Source of the DNA: Clostridia bacterium
GTDB taxonomy: Bacteria > Bacillota > Clostridia > Oscillospirales > CAG-272
Reading direction: 5' to 3'
Length of the DNA: 6,876 nucleotides
Assembly (NCBI GenBank): GCA_900754175.1
Contig: CAAEBS010000105.1
Span: 1 to 6,876, forward strand
The position numbers were made by a program, and so were the translations under genes. The notes beneath the pieces were generated by a model. It was given only the letters and a program-made list of their open reading frames with translations, was not told the DNA's origin and made no database searches. Shown piece by piece: positions 1 through 6,847 of the stretch (position 1 is its first letter; the number at the start of each line of letters is the position of its first letter).

Positions 1-5
1 CCGTC

Positions 6-164
6 AGGGCGACCGTAGGTCGGGATCTCCAATCGTCGAGCGCACAGACCCACTTACCAACTATCGAAACGGTAAAACTCCGGGTCAGCTATACCCCTAA
101 CCCTTGCCCAAAAGTCTTTTGAAAGGGGCACGGGGAAAACTTTTCTCCAGAAAAGTTTTCCCCG
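6..164 (-). repeat. Structured intergenic repeat, copy L (inverted partner of 6686-6847)
   Basis: This stretch matches the reverse complement of 6686-6847 at roughly 80-85% identity by eye, with a few 1-base indels. The best conserved blocks are the outer end (around 8-30), a central ACGGTAAAAC block (69-78), the CAAAAGTCTTTTG core (109-121) and the hairpin at 131-164. It holds three inverted repeats: CGACC/GGTCG at 10-22, a CAAAAG/CTTTTG core at 109-121 flanked by CCCTT/AAGGG, and the long hairpin at 131-164. Read from the hairpin outward it lies on the minus strand, starting 14 bases after the spoIIE stop codon. No coding sequence is supported here. The far edge may continue beyond the window. 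It is probably a dispersed chromosomal repeat; copy number elsewhere is unknown. Confidence 0.85.
131..164 (-). terminator. Perfect 16-bp hairpin downstream of spoIIE, putative terminator
   Basis: CGGGGAAAACTTTTCT (131-146) is followed by a CC spacer and its exact reverse complement (149-164). The hairpin begins 14 bases beyond the spoIIE stop codon in the direction of transcription. It has no long U tract immediately after the stem, only a short CCCCTTTC stretch, so it is not a textbook intrinsic terminator. Its strength and position still make transcription termination or 3'-end protection the likely role. It is part of repeat copy L. Confidence 0.55.
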
Positions 165-178
165 CTACTCTCCCCCCC

Positions 179-2728
179 TCATTCCTTCTTTTCAGCTTCT
201 TCTCCGATCTTTACGATCACCACCGAAAGATCGTCGGTACAGCCCTCGCCCTTAGCATATTTCATCACAAGGTCGGCGGTCCGCTCCACGCCGAGCGAAT
301 CCACGTTACCCCGCAGAAGATCAAACAGCCACGGGCATTCCTCTCTGCCCTGCGTCACACCGTCGCTGACCATTACAATCACGTCCCCGGCGCTGATGTC
401 AAAGCTGATCTTCTTGGTGTCCGGCTCTTTCAGGATCCCCACCGGAACCGTTTTGGAGCGCAGCTTGAACAGCGCTCCGTCACGCAACACATAGGTCGGG
501 GCGGCACCGCTTTTATAAAAGGACGCCCGCCTGCCGATCAGGTCAAGCTCCATCAGATCGACGGTTGCGGAGCACTCGTGAATGCTTCCGCTTCCCTTAT
601 TGCGCAAAAATCCGTTCAGCATCCGCAGGGTGGTTCCGGCATGATTCCCTGCCGAAAGCATTTTCTGGAGGAACAGCGCACACACGCCGGAGGTAACCGC
701 CGCCTCTCTGCCGCTTCCCATTCCGTCGCTGATAAAGGCGAAAAAGCGACTGTCCGCCCGCCGGAAGATCCCGATGGTATCGCCGCAGTATTCCTCCTCG
801 CCCTGCGCCCGGACCGTCCGGCGGGCATAGGAGACCGAAAGCTCCGCACTGCGGGCAAAGCAAAGCTCTCCGCCGCCCTCCGGCAGTTCCCGGACTTCCC
901 GGCACTGCAAGCCGAACGGGCAACACGACGCAAGAATCTCCCCGATCGCTTCCCGGTTTCCGGCAAGCTCCGCCATGCTTGTCCCACGGACGAAGATCCG
1001 CTTTTGCCGGTCGCCGTAAACCGCCACGCCCGAAACTGCCGGACACACCGCCGACAGGGCGTCGGCAAGCTTTTGCGCAAGGTCGCCGTCGGAAATATAT
1101 TCGTCTGCGTCCTCCACCATATTCTCCGCCAGAAGTTCCGCCACCGAGGCGTATTCCGATGCAAAGATCTCGGTTTTGTCGCCCCGCAGAATCTGCCTTG
1201 CCCGGACGGCGGCATTGTGATTGATCTCATCCAGAATATCCGGAAGCCGCCCGCACCGTGCGGAAAGCGCCGCCCCCACGCTGGTGCGGTCCACCTTTCC
1301 CTCCCGGTGGAGCACCGCCGAAAGCGTACCGATCTGTGCGATGGTCTCCCGGTAATTTTCATCCCAGCACGCCGAGCGGTCAGGACAGCCGGCGCAAGAA
1401 GAATCAAAAGCGCTGTCACAGATCTGCCGCAGATCCTCCGCCTGCGGTTTTCCCACCGCCCGGCTCATTCCCTCAAACACCTCCGAAAGCTCCGAAAAAC
1501 TTTCGCAAAGCTTTTTCATCCGGTAATTGCTGTCCGCCAGCCGGACGCTGTCAAGCATTTCCTCTTCCATAACCCGGCAGACAACCGTTTCCCCGGTTTC
1601 TTCCGCCTCCGCCGTTACCGCTGCCTCTGCCTCATCCGCAGAAGCCGCCACGCTCTTTTCGGTAAGAAACAGCTTGTCCACCACGGCAAACAACAGCGAC
1701 GCCGCCAAAAGCGCCGGCGTAAGACCGGTCAGCACGCTGATGCCCTTGGCATACATACCCCACCAGACACCGACGGCAAACACCGCAAGCGACCCGACGG
1801 TAACCGATACGGGGAACAGCAACGCCCCGCACAGCGCTCCGAACGCAAACACCGGAGCGAGCAACGGCGACCAGCACAAGCCGCACAGCGTGCCGGTAAG
1901 AGCGCCGGCAAGCAGTCCCCGCTTGCGGGTCACGATCAGCGTTGCCATCATAATCCCGAAAGCGGCAACCGAAATGCCCCGGATGGAAAGTGCCCGTGCG
2001 GCATAGCTCAGTGCGCAGGCAATCGCCAGAAATCCCGCCGACCGGACCCATCCGTCCTCCGCCTCCCGGAAATACCCGGAAAAGAGCAAGGTAGCCGCCG
2101 GCGCAACGGTGAGCGCAAGCAGTGCTCCGTAGAGGTCATAGTACAGAAAACCGCCCTCCACCAGAAAATACAGCGCCACCGTAAAGACCGCCACGCAGGA
2201 GCTTGCCACCCGCAGGCGGATGTGCTCCGAGAACAACAGCGGAAACACGTCCGCCAGGCGATGCTCCGAAGCCGCCTCCGCCCCCTCGCCGGTCGCCGTT
2301 TCGGTCGCAGGCTTGTCCTGCCGCCACGGCGTGTCAATGGTGAAGCGGACCAGAATCCTGACCAGCAACGCCACACTGTAAGCGGCAATCCGGACTGCCG
2401 GATGCGACAGGGTCAGCGCCGAAAGGCAAAGCCCGACGTAAACGTACGGTACCCGCCTGGTCGATGCGCAAAGCAGAGCAAACCCAAAGGGCGTTGCGCC
2501 GAACGGAAGCACACAGCCGCCAAGCAGATAGCCCCACAGGGCATACAGAAGTCCGAAGAAAAAGCCGGTCAGCCGTGCGCTTGCCGTCTTTGTTTTTCCG
2601 GTCGCCTTTGTCTCCGGTACGGCGGGCGCTTCTCCCGCTGTCCCCACCGGTACGGCTGTGTCCGTGACGTGCGGGGACAGATTGACCTTTCCTCCGGGAT
2701 CTCCGTTTTTGCCTTTGTGAATATTCAT
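179..2728 (-). CDS. spoIIE: Stage II sporulation protein E (SpoIIE), PP2C-type serine phosphatase
   Basis: This 849-residue protein is close in length to Bacillus subtilis SpoIIE (about 827). Known role: a membrane-bound phosphatase at the asymmetric septum that dephosphorylates the anti-anti-sigma factor SpoIIAA, activating sigma-F in the forespore, and also interacts with FtsZ. Seen here: a polar N-terminus (1-50); a block of about ten hydrophobic segments from roughly 52 to 354; a central regulatory region with a cysteine cluster (C437, C445, C448, C454 before W455) typical of clostridial family members; and a C-terminal PP2C domain from about 640 to 842. Phosphatase motifs include CGD (D650), SDGMGSG (D668), KSGAAPT (739-745), VSDG (D789) and the TDD metal site (D832-D833), so it appears catalytically intact. 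The ATG at 2728 is chosen because AAAGGAGGG lies nine bases upstream. The stop is TGA. It is a leftward gene, 194 bases after GH127, probably with its own promoter. Confidence 0.96.
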   Translation of the reverse strand: MNIHKGKNGDPGGKVNLSPHVTDTAVPVGTAGEAPAVPETKATGKTKTASARLTGFFFGLLYALWGYLLGGCVLPFGATPFGFALLCASTRRVPYVYVGLCLSALTLSHPAVRIAAYSVALLVRILVRFTIDTPWRQDKPATETATGEGAEAASEHRLADVFPLLFSEHIRLRVASSCVAVFTVALYFLVEGGFLYYDLYGALLALTVAPAATLLFSGYFREAEDGWVRSAGFLAIACALSYAARALSIRGISVAAFGIMMATLIVTRKRGLLAGALTGTLCGLCWSPLLAPVFAFGALCGALLFPVSVTVGSLAVFAVGVWWGMYAKGISVLTGLTPALLAASLLFAVVDKLFLTEKSVAASADEAEAAVTAEAEETGETVVCRVMEEEMLDSVRLADSNYRMKKLCESFSELSEVFEGMSRAVGKPQAEDLRQICDSAFDSSCAGCPDRSACWDENYRETIAQIGTLSAVLHREGKVDRTSVGAALSARCGRLPDILDEINHNAAVRARQILRGDKTEIFASEYASVAELLAENMVEDADEYISDGDLAQKLADALSAVCPAVSGVAVYGDRQKRIFVRGTSMAELAGNREAIGEILASCCPFGLQCREVRELPEGGGELCFARSAELSVSYARRTVRAQGEEEYCGDTIGIFRRADSRFFAFISDGMGSGREAAVTSGVCALFLQKMLSAGNHAGTTLRMLNGFLRNKGSGSIHECSATVDLMELDLIGRRASFYKSGAAPTYVLRDGALFKLRSKTVPVGILKEPDTKKISFDISAGDVIVMVSDGVTQGREECPWLFDLLRGNVDSLGVERTADLVMKYAKGEGCTDDLSVVIVKIGEEAEKKE

Positions 2729-2736
2729 CTTTCATT

Positions 2737-2745
2737 CCCTCCTTT
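2737..2745 (-). promoter_or_regulatory. Shine-Dalgarno sequence of spoIIE
   Basis: On the minus strand this reads AAAGGAGGG, nine bases before the ATG at 2728. It fixes the spoIIE start and excludes the out-of-frame ATG at 2735, which would sit almost on the site. Confidence 0.85.
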
Positions 2746-2767
2746 ATCCCTCTGAGGATTCTCTCCT

Positions 2768-2803
2768 ATTTTATCAGATCGGAAATGAAAGTTTTGTCGG
2801 AAA
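2768..2803 (-). promoter_or_regulatory. Candidate spoIIE promoter with 21-bp spacer and Spo0A-box-like sequence
   Basis: On the minus strand TAAAAT (2773-2768) resembles a sigma-A -10 box and CCGACA (2800-2795) matches four of six -35 positions, separated by 21 bp. From established knowledge, the B. subtilis spoIIE and spoIIG promoters have unusually long spacers (about 21-22 bp) and are activated by phosphorylated Spo0A binding near the -35. The plus-strand sequence overlapping this -35, TTTTGTCGGAAA (2792-2803), contains TGTCGGA, one mismatch from the 0A box TGNCGAA. The leader to the ATG would be about 30 bases. Each element alone is weak; the combination before spoIIE makes the call plausible. 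Only one 0A-like box was seen. Confidence 0.5.
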
Positions 2804-2922
2804 CAGGAAACAAGTCCCATTTTCTGGAAAATTCAATCGCAAAAAACTTCCCACTTCTCTGTTTTCTGCGCTCAGATTATCTTTTCCGCCGGGAAATGCG
2901 TTTTTTCTGTCCGGAACGCTCC

Positions 2923-4785
2923 TCAGCGCCTGCGGACCCAGACCAGCATATCGCTTTCCCCACGGTTGGCAAAAGCGAAATACGGAATAAATTCTGCCTT
3001 CACCGACATTTTTTTCTGCTCGGCGGCGGCAAAATACAGCCGGTCGTCCGCCTTATCCCGGTAAGCCGGGAGCCGGATCCGCCGCAGACCGGTGAGCGGA
3101 TCCGGCAGAACCTGTACCCCGGAGAGGTCGGCAGGGTCCACCGTGATCTGATTGAGATGAGCGCCGTTGTCCACGCCCTCCAGGCAGTAGACCACCGGTC
3201 CCATCGTCAGGGCGATCCGCCCGACGTCGGCACGCACCAGAGGATTGGCGGCAACGAACACGGGCGCTATGTGAAAGTCGAGCGCCAGCACAAACCGCTC
3301 TCCGACCCCAAAGTACGCATACCCTTCCCGCACTTCTGCGGGAACGACCTCTGCGCCGTCAAGGTTTGCCGCAAAGTCACGGCACCACTCAGGCACACGG
3401 ACAGCAATCCGGTCTGCCCGGTAATCCTCGCAGGACAGGGTTATTTTTCCCTCGGTCGCATAGTTGCCGTCCATATGCAAAACGCCGTAAGCGGTGCGGA
3501 TATCTGCCGGAATGTACTGCTCCACGCACAGATGTCCGTCCTCCTCCAGGCACAGGATGTCGCCAAGCTCTGCGAAAAAGCGGTTGATATTGGGCGGACA
3601 GCAGGAGCAGCCAAAGACCTCCAGCCGCTGGGTGATCGGAAGGTGTTCCCGCTTTTTGAGCGGCACCGACACCTCCCGCCCGTATTCCTCCAGCGCAATT
3701 TCCAGAGGATTTTCATAGAAGAAAGCTTTTCCGTTGAGCGAGGTGGAGGACAACATGGCGTTGTACAATACCCGCTCCGCCATATGTCCGTAGCGTGCGG
3801 AGGCGTCAAGGCGGCGCATCCGGCAGGCAAACAGGATCATGGCTACGGCGCAACAGCTCTCGGAATACGCCGTATGGTTGGGCAGGTCGTACCCCACCGT
3901 AAAGCTTTCGGTGCGGCAGGTGGAGCCTACCCCGCCGGTCAGGTACATTTTGCGCCCGGTAATGTCCGCAAAGACCGATCTCAGGTTTTCCAGCAAAGTC
4001 TCGTCCCCGCACTCGCCCGCAAGGTCAGCAACTCCGCAGTACAGATAGAGCGCCCGGACGCTGTGACCGTTTGCCTTACGCAAATGATAAATATCGGTAT
4101 CATCCTGTGTACCGAAGCGGTTTCCTTCATATACATACTGCTCCGCCGCATCTCTGCCCCGTTGCTCCAGGAAAAAACGTGCCATCTCCAGATAGCGCTC
4201 CCGCCTGGTATAGCGGTAAAGCTTCATCAGGGCAAGTTCGATCTCCTCGTGCCCCGGCGTGGTGAACGCCGCCGTCTTTTCGCTGATAAACGCTCGGTAA
4301 ATACAGTCGCAGTATCGCTCCATAATCTTCAGAAAGCGGTCCCGCCCGGTTGCATGGTCGTAGGCGATCGCCGCTTCTATCAGATGCCCGGCGCAGTAAA
4401 GCTCGTGGTCGTTCCGGTTCTGAAAAATGGTTTCCGGGGTCAGTTGCTGGTGTGCGGAGTTCAGATATCCGTCCGGGCGCTGGGCACGCTCCATGCAGTC
4501 GATCAGCTCCTCGCAAAGCGCCTCGTGCCCCCGCATCGCCTCCCGGTCCTTGCACATCAGGTACGCAACCGCCTCCATCCACTTGGCAACGTCCGAATCA
4601 AAGAAGATGTGCGGACGGCGCCCGTTTTTCAGAAAGTTGAAGCGCAAAGCGTCAAAGCGCCCGCTATCCTCAAAGCGGCGGCGGACATTTTCCAGCGATA
4701 CCTTCCTGTTCAGCTCATACCGGTCATGCCAAAATCCGTTTTTCAGATCCACCTGTTCAAAAGAAATAAAATTGCTGTTTTTCAT
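2923..4785 (-). CDS. Glycoside hydrolase family 127 protein, likely beta-L-arabinofuranosidase
   Basis: This 620-residue protein (counted from the ATG at 4785) belongs to the GH127/DUF1680 family, whose characterised member HypBA1 of Bifidobacterium longum removes beta-L-arabinofuranosyl units using a zinc-bound cysteine nucleophile. The family's active-site residues are all visible: acid/base Glu in TESF (E293), the zinc-ligand pair in YSESC (E309, C311), and the CSCCP motif with nucleophile/ligand cysteines C395 and C396. The E293-to-E309 spacing equals that of E322-to-E338 in HypBA1. The N-terminal two thirds is the (alpha/alpha)6-barrel region, followed by beta-rich domains. No signal peptide is seen, so it likely acts in the cytoplasm on imported oligosaccharides. 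The ATG at 4785 is preferred over the GTG at 4791 because GGAGG (4791-4795) overlaps that GTG and sits five bases before the ATG. It is divergent from an AraC-type regulator, its probable controller. Exact sugar specificity cannot be read from sequence; other GH127 activities are possible. Confidence 0.93.
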   Translation of the reverse strand: MKNSNFISFEQVDLKNGFWHDRYELNRKVSLENVRRRFEDSGRFDALRFNFLKNGRRPHIFFDSDVAKWMEAVAYLMCKDREAMRGHEALCEELIDCMERAQRPDGYLNSAHQQLTPETIFQNRNDHELYCAGHLIEAAIAYDHATGRDRFLKIMERYCDCIYRAFISEKTAAFTTPGHEEIELALMKLYRYTRRERYLEMARFFLEQRGRDAAEQYVYEGNRFGTQDDTDIYHLRKANGHSVRALYLYCGVADLAGECGDETLLENLRSVFADITGRKMYLTGGVGSTCRTESFTVGYDLPNHTAYSESCCAVAMILFACRMRRLDASARYGHMAERVLYNAMLSSTSLNGKAFFYENPLEIALEEYGREVSVPLKKREHLPITQRLEVFGCSCCPPNINRFFAELGDILCLEEDGHLCVEQYIPADIRTAYGVLHMDGNYATEGKITLSCEDYRADRIAVRVPEWCRDFAANLDGAEVVPAEVREGYAYFGVGERFVLALDFHIAPVFVAANPLVRADVGRIALTMGPVVYCLEGVDNGAHLNQITVDPADLSGVQVLPDPLTGLRRIRLPAYRDKADDRLYFAAAEQKKMSVKAEFIPYFAFANRGESDMLVWVRRR

Positions 4786-4790
4786 AAGCA

Positions 4791-4795
4791 CCTCC
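4791..4795 (-). promoter_or_regulatory. Shine-Dalgarno sequence of the GH127 gene
   Basis: On the minus strand this reads GGAGG, five bases before the ATG at 4785. It covers the upstream in-frame GTG at 4791 and so decides the start. Confidence 0.85.
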
Positions 4796-4803
4796 GTAAT
4801 CTG

Positions 4804-4832
4804 TTGACTTTACGGTTATATTATAGTATAAT
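4804..4832 (+). promoter_or_regulatory. Strong sigma-A promoter for the first AraC-type regulator
   Basis: TTGACT (4804-4809), a 17-bp spacer and TATAAT (4827-4832) give 11 of 12 consensus bases. Transcription would start near 4839. It overlaps the GH127 promoter almost entirely, the two -10 boxes being separated by a single G at 4826. Confidence 0.85.
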
Positions 4833-4848
4833 CTTCTTGGGAATACAA
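4820..4848 (-). promoter_or_regulatory. Sigma-A promoter for the GH127 gene
   Basis: On the minus strand TTGTAT (4848-4843) is followed by a 17-bp spacer and a perfect TATAAT (4825-4820). Transcription would start near 4813, giving a leader of about 28 bases. An alternative pairing, TTGCAT (4853-4848) with TATACT (4830-4825), also has 17-bp spacing. The -10 box is one arm of a palindrome shared with the opposite promoter. Confidence 0.65.
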
Positions 4849-4882
4849 TGCAAAAATCTGCGGAAAGGTGAAAAAATACGAT

Positions 4883-5650
4883 ATGATTCAGATAGACGAC
4901 ACCCTGGACCTGGAATTTGCCGGCATGGGACTTTTTGAGACCGACGCCCCGTGGACCCACCCGATCATTGCAGTAAAAAGCTACGAGCTGATCTTTGCTC
5001 TTGCCGGCGAATTGCGCATTTTTGAAGAAGAAGAGCGCTACCGGATCTCTCCCGGTGAGCTGCTGCTCCTCTCCCGGGACAGACTGCACGGCGGATACGG
5101 CGAAAAAAACACCGGCAGGACCTCATTTTTCTGGCTTCATTTCCACACGACCGACATCACGCCGTGGCAGATTCCGACGGTGCAGCCCCTGCCTGCGGAC
5201 GCCGAAAACGCCTTCCGGGAACTGATGCACCTTTCCCGCACCGACCGGCAACTCACCGAGCTTGTCCTGGCAAAGTTTTTGTTACAGCTCCGCTCCGGCA
5301 GAGAGTACAAAAGCCGGATTGCCTATGAGGTGCAGGAATACCTGCGTCTCGAAGCCAACACGCCCCTCACCGTCACCGACGTCGCCCGTCATTTCGGCTA
5401 TTCGGGCGACCACCTCTCCCGGCTGTACCGGAAGGAATTCGGCTGCGATCTGAAAAGCGGTATCGTACAGCAAAGGCTGTTGCAGATTGAGACCCTGCTG
5501 ATCAACACCGACTATCCCATCCGGGAAATTTCGCTTTTATGCGGCTTTGAGGATGAAAATATCTTCGTAAAGTTTTTCAAATACCATGAGAAGCTTACGC
5601 CGACCATATACCGCAACCGGTTTTTCCGGGTGCACCGGAACAAGCGCTGA
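4883..5650 (+). CDS. AraC/XylS-family transcriptional regulator (cupin plus double HTH)
   Basis: The product has 255 residues from the ATG at 4883, or 260 from an in-frame GTG at 4868. AraC-family members with a sugar-sensing cupin activate or repress carbohydrate genes on ligand binding. Seen here (260-residue numbering): a beta-rich cupin-like N-terminal half, about 35-95, including LAGELRIF and SPGELLLLSRDRLHG; a helical linker; and a C-terminal DNA-binding domain from about 150 with helix-turn-helix 1 at 167-190 (LTVTDVARHFGYS) and helix-turn-helix 2 at 216-240 (YPIREISLLCGFED), ending in the typical KLTPTIYR segment. The ATG is preferred because AAAGGTGA (4864-4871) could serve as its Shine-Dalgarno sequence, although the spacing of about 11 is long; for the GTG that site is too close. 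It is divergent from GH127, its most likely target, and followed by a second AraC gene. The ligand cannot be determined from sequence. Confidence 0.92.
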   Translation: MIQIDDTLDLEFAGMGLFETDAPWTHPIIAVKSYELIFALAGELRIFEEEERYRISPGELLLLSRDRLHGGYGEKNTGRTSFFWLHFHTTDITPWQIPTVQPLPADAENAFRELMHLSRTDRQLTELVLAKFLLQLRSGREYKSRIAYEVQEYLRLEANTPLTVTDVARHFGYSGDHLSRLYRKEFGCDLKSGIVQQRLLQIETLLINTDYPIREISLLCGFEDENIFVKFFKYHEKLTPTIYRNRFFRVHRNKR

Positions 5651-5681
5651 AATTCGTTCACATATTTTTAACAAGTAAGAA

Positions 5682-5722
5682 TTCCCGTACCACTTCCCTG
5701 ACGGGAAAGAATGTGGTATAAT
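5682..5722 (+). promoter_or_regulatory. Extended -10 promoter and interleaved inverted repeats before the second AraC gene
   Basis: TATAAT (5717-5722) is preceded by TG at 5714-5715, an extended -10 that can compensate for the poor -35 TTCCCT (5694-5699, 17-bp spacer). Two inverted repeats overlap it: TTCCCGT (5682-5688) with ACGGGAA (5701-5707), and TACCAC (5688-5693) with GTGGTA (5713-5718), the latter running into the -10. TTCCC also recurs at 5694-5698. The arrangement suggests an operator for autoregulation or control by the upstream AraC protein. There is no U tract, so it is not a clear terminator for the preceding gene. Confidence 0.6.
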
Positions 5723-5766
5723 CATTAAAACAGAGCAACCCGTGAAATCAGCCACAGGCAGAAAAT

Positions 5767-5773
5767 GGGAGGA
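5767..5773 (+). promoter_or_regulatory. Shine-Dalgarno sequence of the second AraC gene
   Basis: GGGAGGA lies about five bases before the ATG at 5778. It decides that start over an in-frame upstream codon at 5742, which has no ribosome binding site. Confidence 0.85.
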
Positions 5774-5777
5774 TAGA

Positions 5778-6677
5778 ATGTCAAAATATCAGGGACAGCG
5801 AACCGCTACTATCAATTCCCTTTGTGATGATATTATCTATTGCAATTACGACAAATCCAAGTACAATACCGTTTTGTTTCCGGTCATGGCGGGCGTTACC
5901 AACGCCGACCCGGAATATTTTATCAAACGCTCCCCCAACGACCCTACGTTCAAATATCTGTACGTACTGGAATACGTGGTTTCCGGGCGGGGCTACATTG
6001 AATACGAAGGGCAGAAATACACCGTGGAGGCAGGGGACTTTTACCTGCTGAACCGTTACACCGCCCCGTACTATTATCCCGACCCGGAGGAACCGTTTGT
6101 CAAGATCTGGATCAACATCTGCGGTCGTTTCATGAACGCCATTACCTACACCTATCAGCTTGTGGAACCGATCATCATCGTCCACTGCGAAAGCGCCGAG
6201 CAGTATATCCGGCAGATGCACGAGGAAATTCTGAAGCATCCCAACCGGGACATCGGCAAGGCAAACGACACCCTGATGGAGCTTCTCCTGAAGCTGTTTG
6301 TGGACATCGACCACCTGCGGCAGAACCGCTCGCCGAAAAATGCCGTAAGCTTCAGCCAGATTACCGACTATATTTCCAACAATATTATTATGGAACGGCT
6401 GGACGTGGAGTACATCAGCACCTACTTTTACATAAGCTATTCCTCCCTGTACCGCCTTTGCATGAAGAACACCGGGCTTTCTCCCAAACACTACATTCTA
6501 AAGCTCAAGATCGAATATGCGCAGGAGCTGTTCCTGACTACCAACTGCTCGATATCCCGCACGTCGGAGCTTCTCAATTTTTCCTCTCCCGCCTATTTCC
6601 GCAAGGTCTTCCGGAAATACGTAGGAATGTCCCCCGCCGACTGGCGCCGCAAAAAGCGCAGTGAGAAGAAGAAATAA
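5778..6677 (+). CDS. AraC/XylS-family transcriptional regulator, second copy
   Basis: This 299-residue protein starts at the ATG preceded by GGGAGGA. It has the same general plan as its neighbour: an N-terminal cupin-type ligand-binding region at about 60-115 (VSGRGYIEYEGQKYTVEAGD, then a Tyr/Pro-rich strand), a helical middle, and a C-terminal AraC domain from about 190. Helix-turn-helix 1 is near 207-230 (LDVEYISTYFYISYSSLYRL) and helix-turn-helix 2 near 258-282 (SISRTSELLNFSSPAYFRKV), closing with the family signature FRKYVGMSPADWR (278-290) and a very basic tail rich in Lys/Arg. The two regulators differ widely in sequence, so they are not a recent duplication. The gap of 127 bases and its own promoter argue for separate transcription, though read-through is possible. 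A strong hairpin begins eight bases after its TAA stop. Its target may be the GH127 gene or genes outside the window; the ligand is unknown. Confidence 0.93.
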   Translation: MSKYQGQRTATINSLCDDIIYCNYDKSKYNTVLFPVMAGVTNADPEYFIKRSPNDPTFKYLYVLEYVVSGRGYIEYEGQKYTVEAGDFYLLNRYTAPYYYPDPEEPFVKIWINICGRFMNAITYTYQLVEPIIIVHCESAEQYIRQMHEEILKHPNRDIGKANDTLMELLLKLFVDIDHLRQNRSPKNAVSFSQITDYISNNIIMERLDVEYISTYFYISYSSLYRLCMKNTGLSPKHYILKLKIEYAQELFLTTNCSISRTSELLNFSSPAYFRKVFRKYVGMSPADWRRKKRSEKKK

Positions 6678-6685
6678 CGGGTTTT

Positions 6686-6721
6686 CTGGGGAAAACTTTT
6701 CTGAAGAAAAGTTTTCCCCAG
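6686..6721 (+). terminator. Perfect 17-bp hairpin downstream of the second AraC gene, putative terminator
   Basis: CTGGGGAAAACTTTTCT (6686-6702) is followed by GA and its exact reverse complement (6705-6721), beginning eight bases after the stop codon. As in the left copy there is no long U tract immediately after the stem. It is the gene-proximal end of repeat copy R, and probably terminates or stabilises the regulator transcript. Confidence 0.6.
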
Positions 6722-6847
6722 ACCCCTTTCAAAAGACTTTTGGACAAGGGGTAAGGGGGTATGCTGATCCGAGGTTTTACCGTTGCGGAAGTTTGGTGCA
6801 GGGGTTGGTGCGCTCGATGATAGGAGATCCCGACCTGCGGTCGCCCT
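6686..6847 (+). repeat. Structured intergenic repeat, copy R (inverted partner of 6-164)
   Basis: The reverse complement of this segment aligns over its whole length with 6-164. From the gene outward it contains the 17-bp hairpin (6686-6721); a second compound hairpin, CCCCTT/AAGGGG (6723-6728 with 6746-6751) enclosing CAAAAG/CTTTTG (6730-6742); a less conserved middle; the GGTTTTACCGTT block; and GGAGATCCCGACC leading into CGACC/GGTCG (6831-6843). The sequence beyond, 6848-6876, is not matched at the left edge, where only five bases remain. No coding sequence is seen in 6678-6876. The same gene-relative orientation in both copies suggests a 3'-end-associated dispersed repeat. Confidence 0.85.

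Noticed and set aside
104..2755. A very long open frame (883 codons) on the plus strand opposite spoIIE.
   Set aside because: It mirrors spoIIE codon bias, gives low-complexity Arg/Pro/His-rich protein with no recognisable domain, lacks a ribosome binding site and starts inside the repeat hairpin region. spoIIE has clear family motifs on the other strand.
2729..2922. A terminator for the GH127 gene in the gap before spoIIE.
   Set aside because: There are short inverted repeats (TTTCC/GGAAA near 2886, ATTTTC/GAAAAT at 2819-2832) and a separate T run on the minus strand, but no stem directly followed by a U tract.
2785..4938. A 717-codon open frame on the plus strand opposite the GH127 gene.
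   Set aside because: No domain is recognisable, it runs through the divergent promoter region into the next gene, and the opposite frame has complete GH127 catalytic motifs. It is a codon-bias shadow.
5781..6491. A 236-codon minus-strand frame opposite the second AraC gene.
   Set aside because: No ribosome binding site or domain; the plus-strand frame has clear AraC-family signatures.
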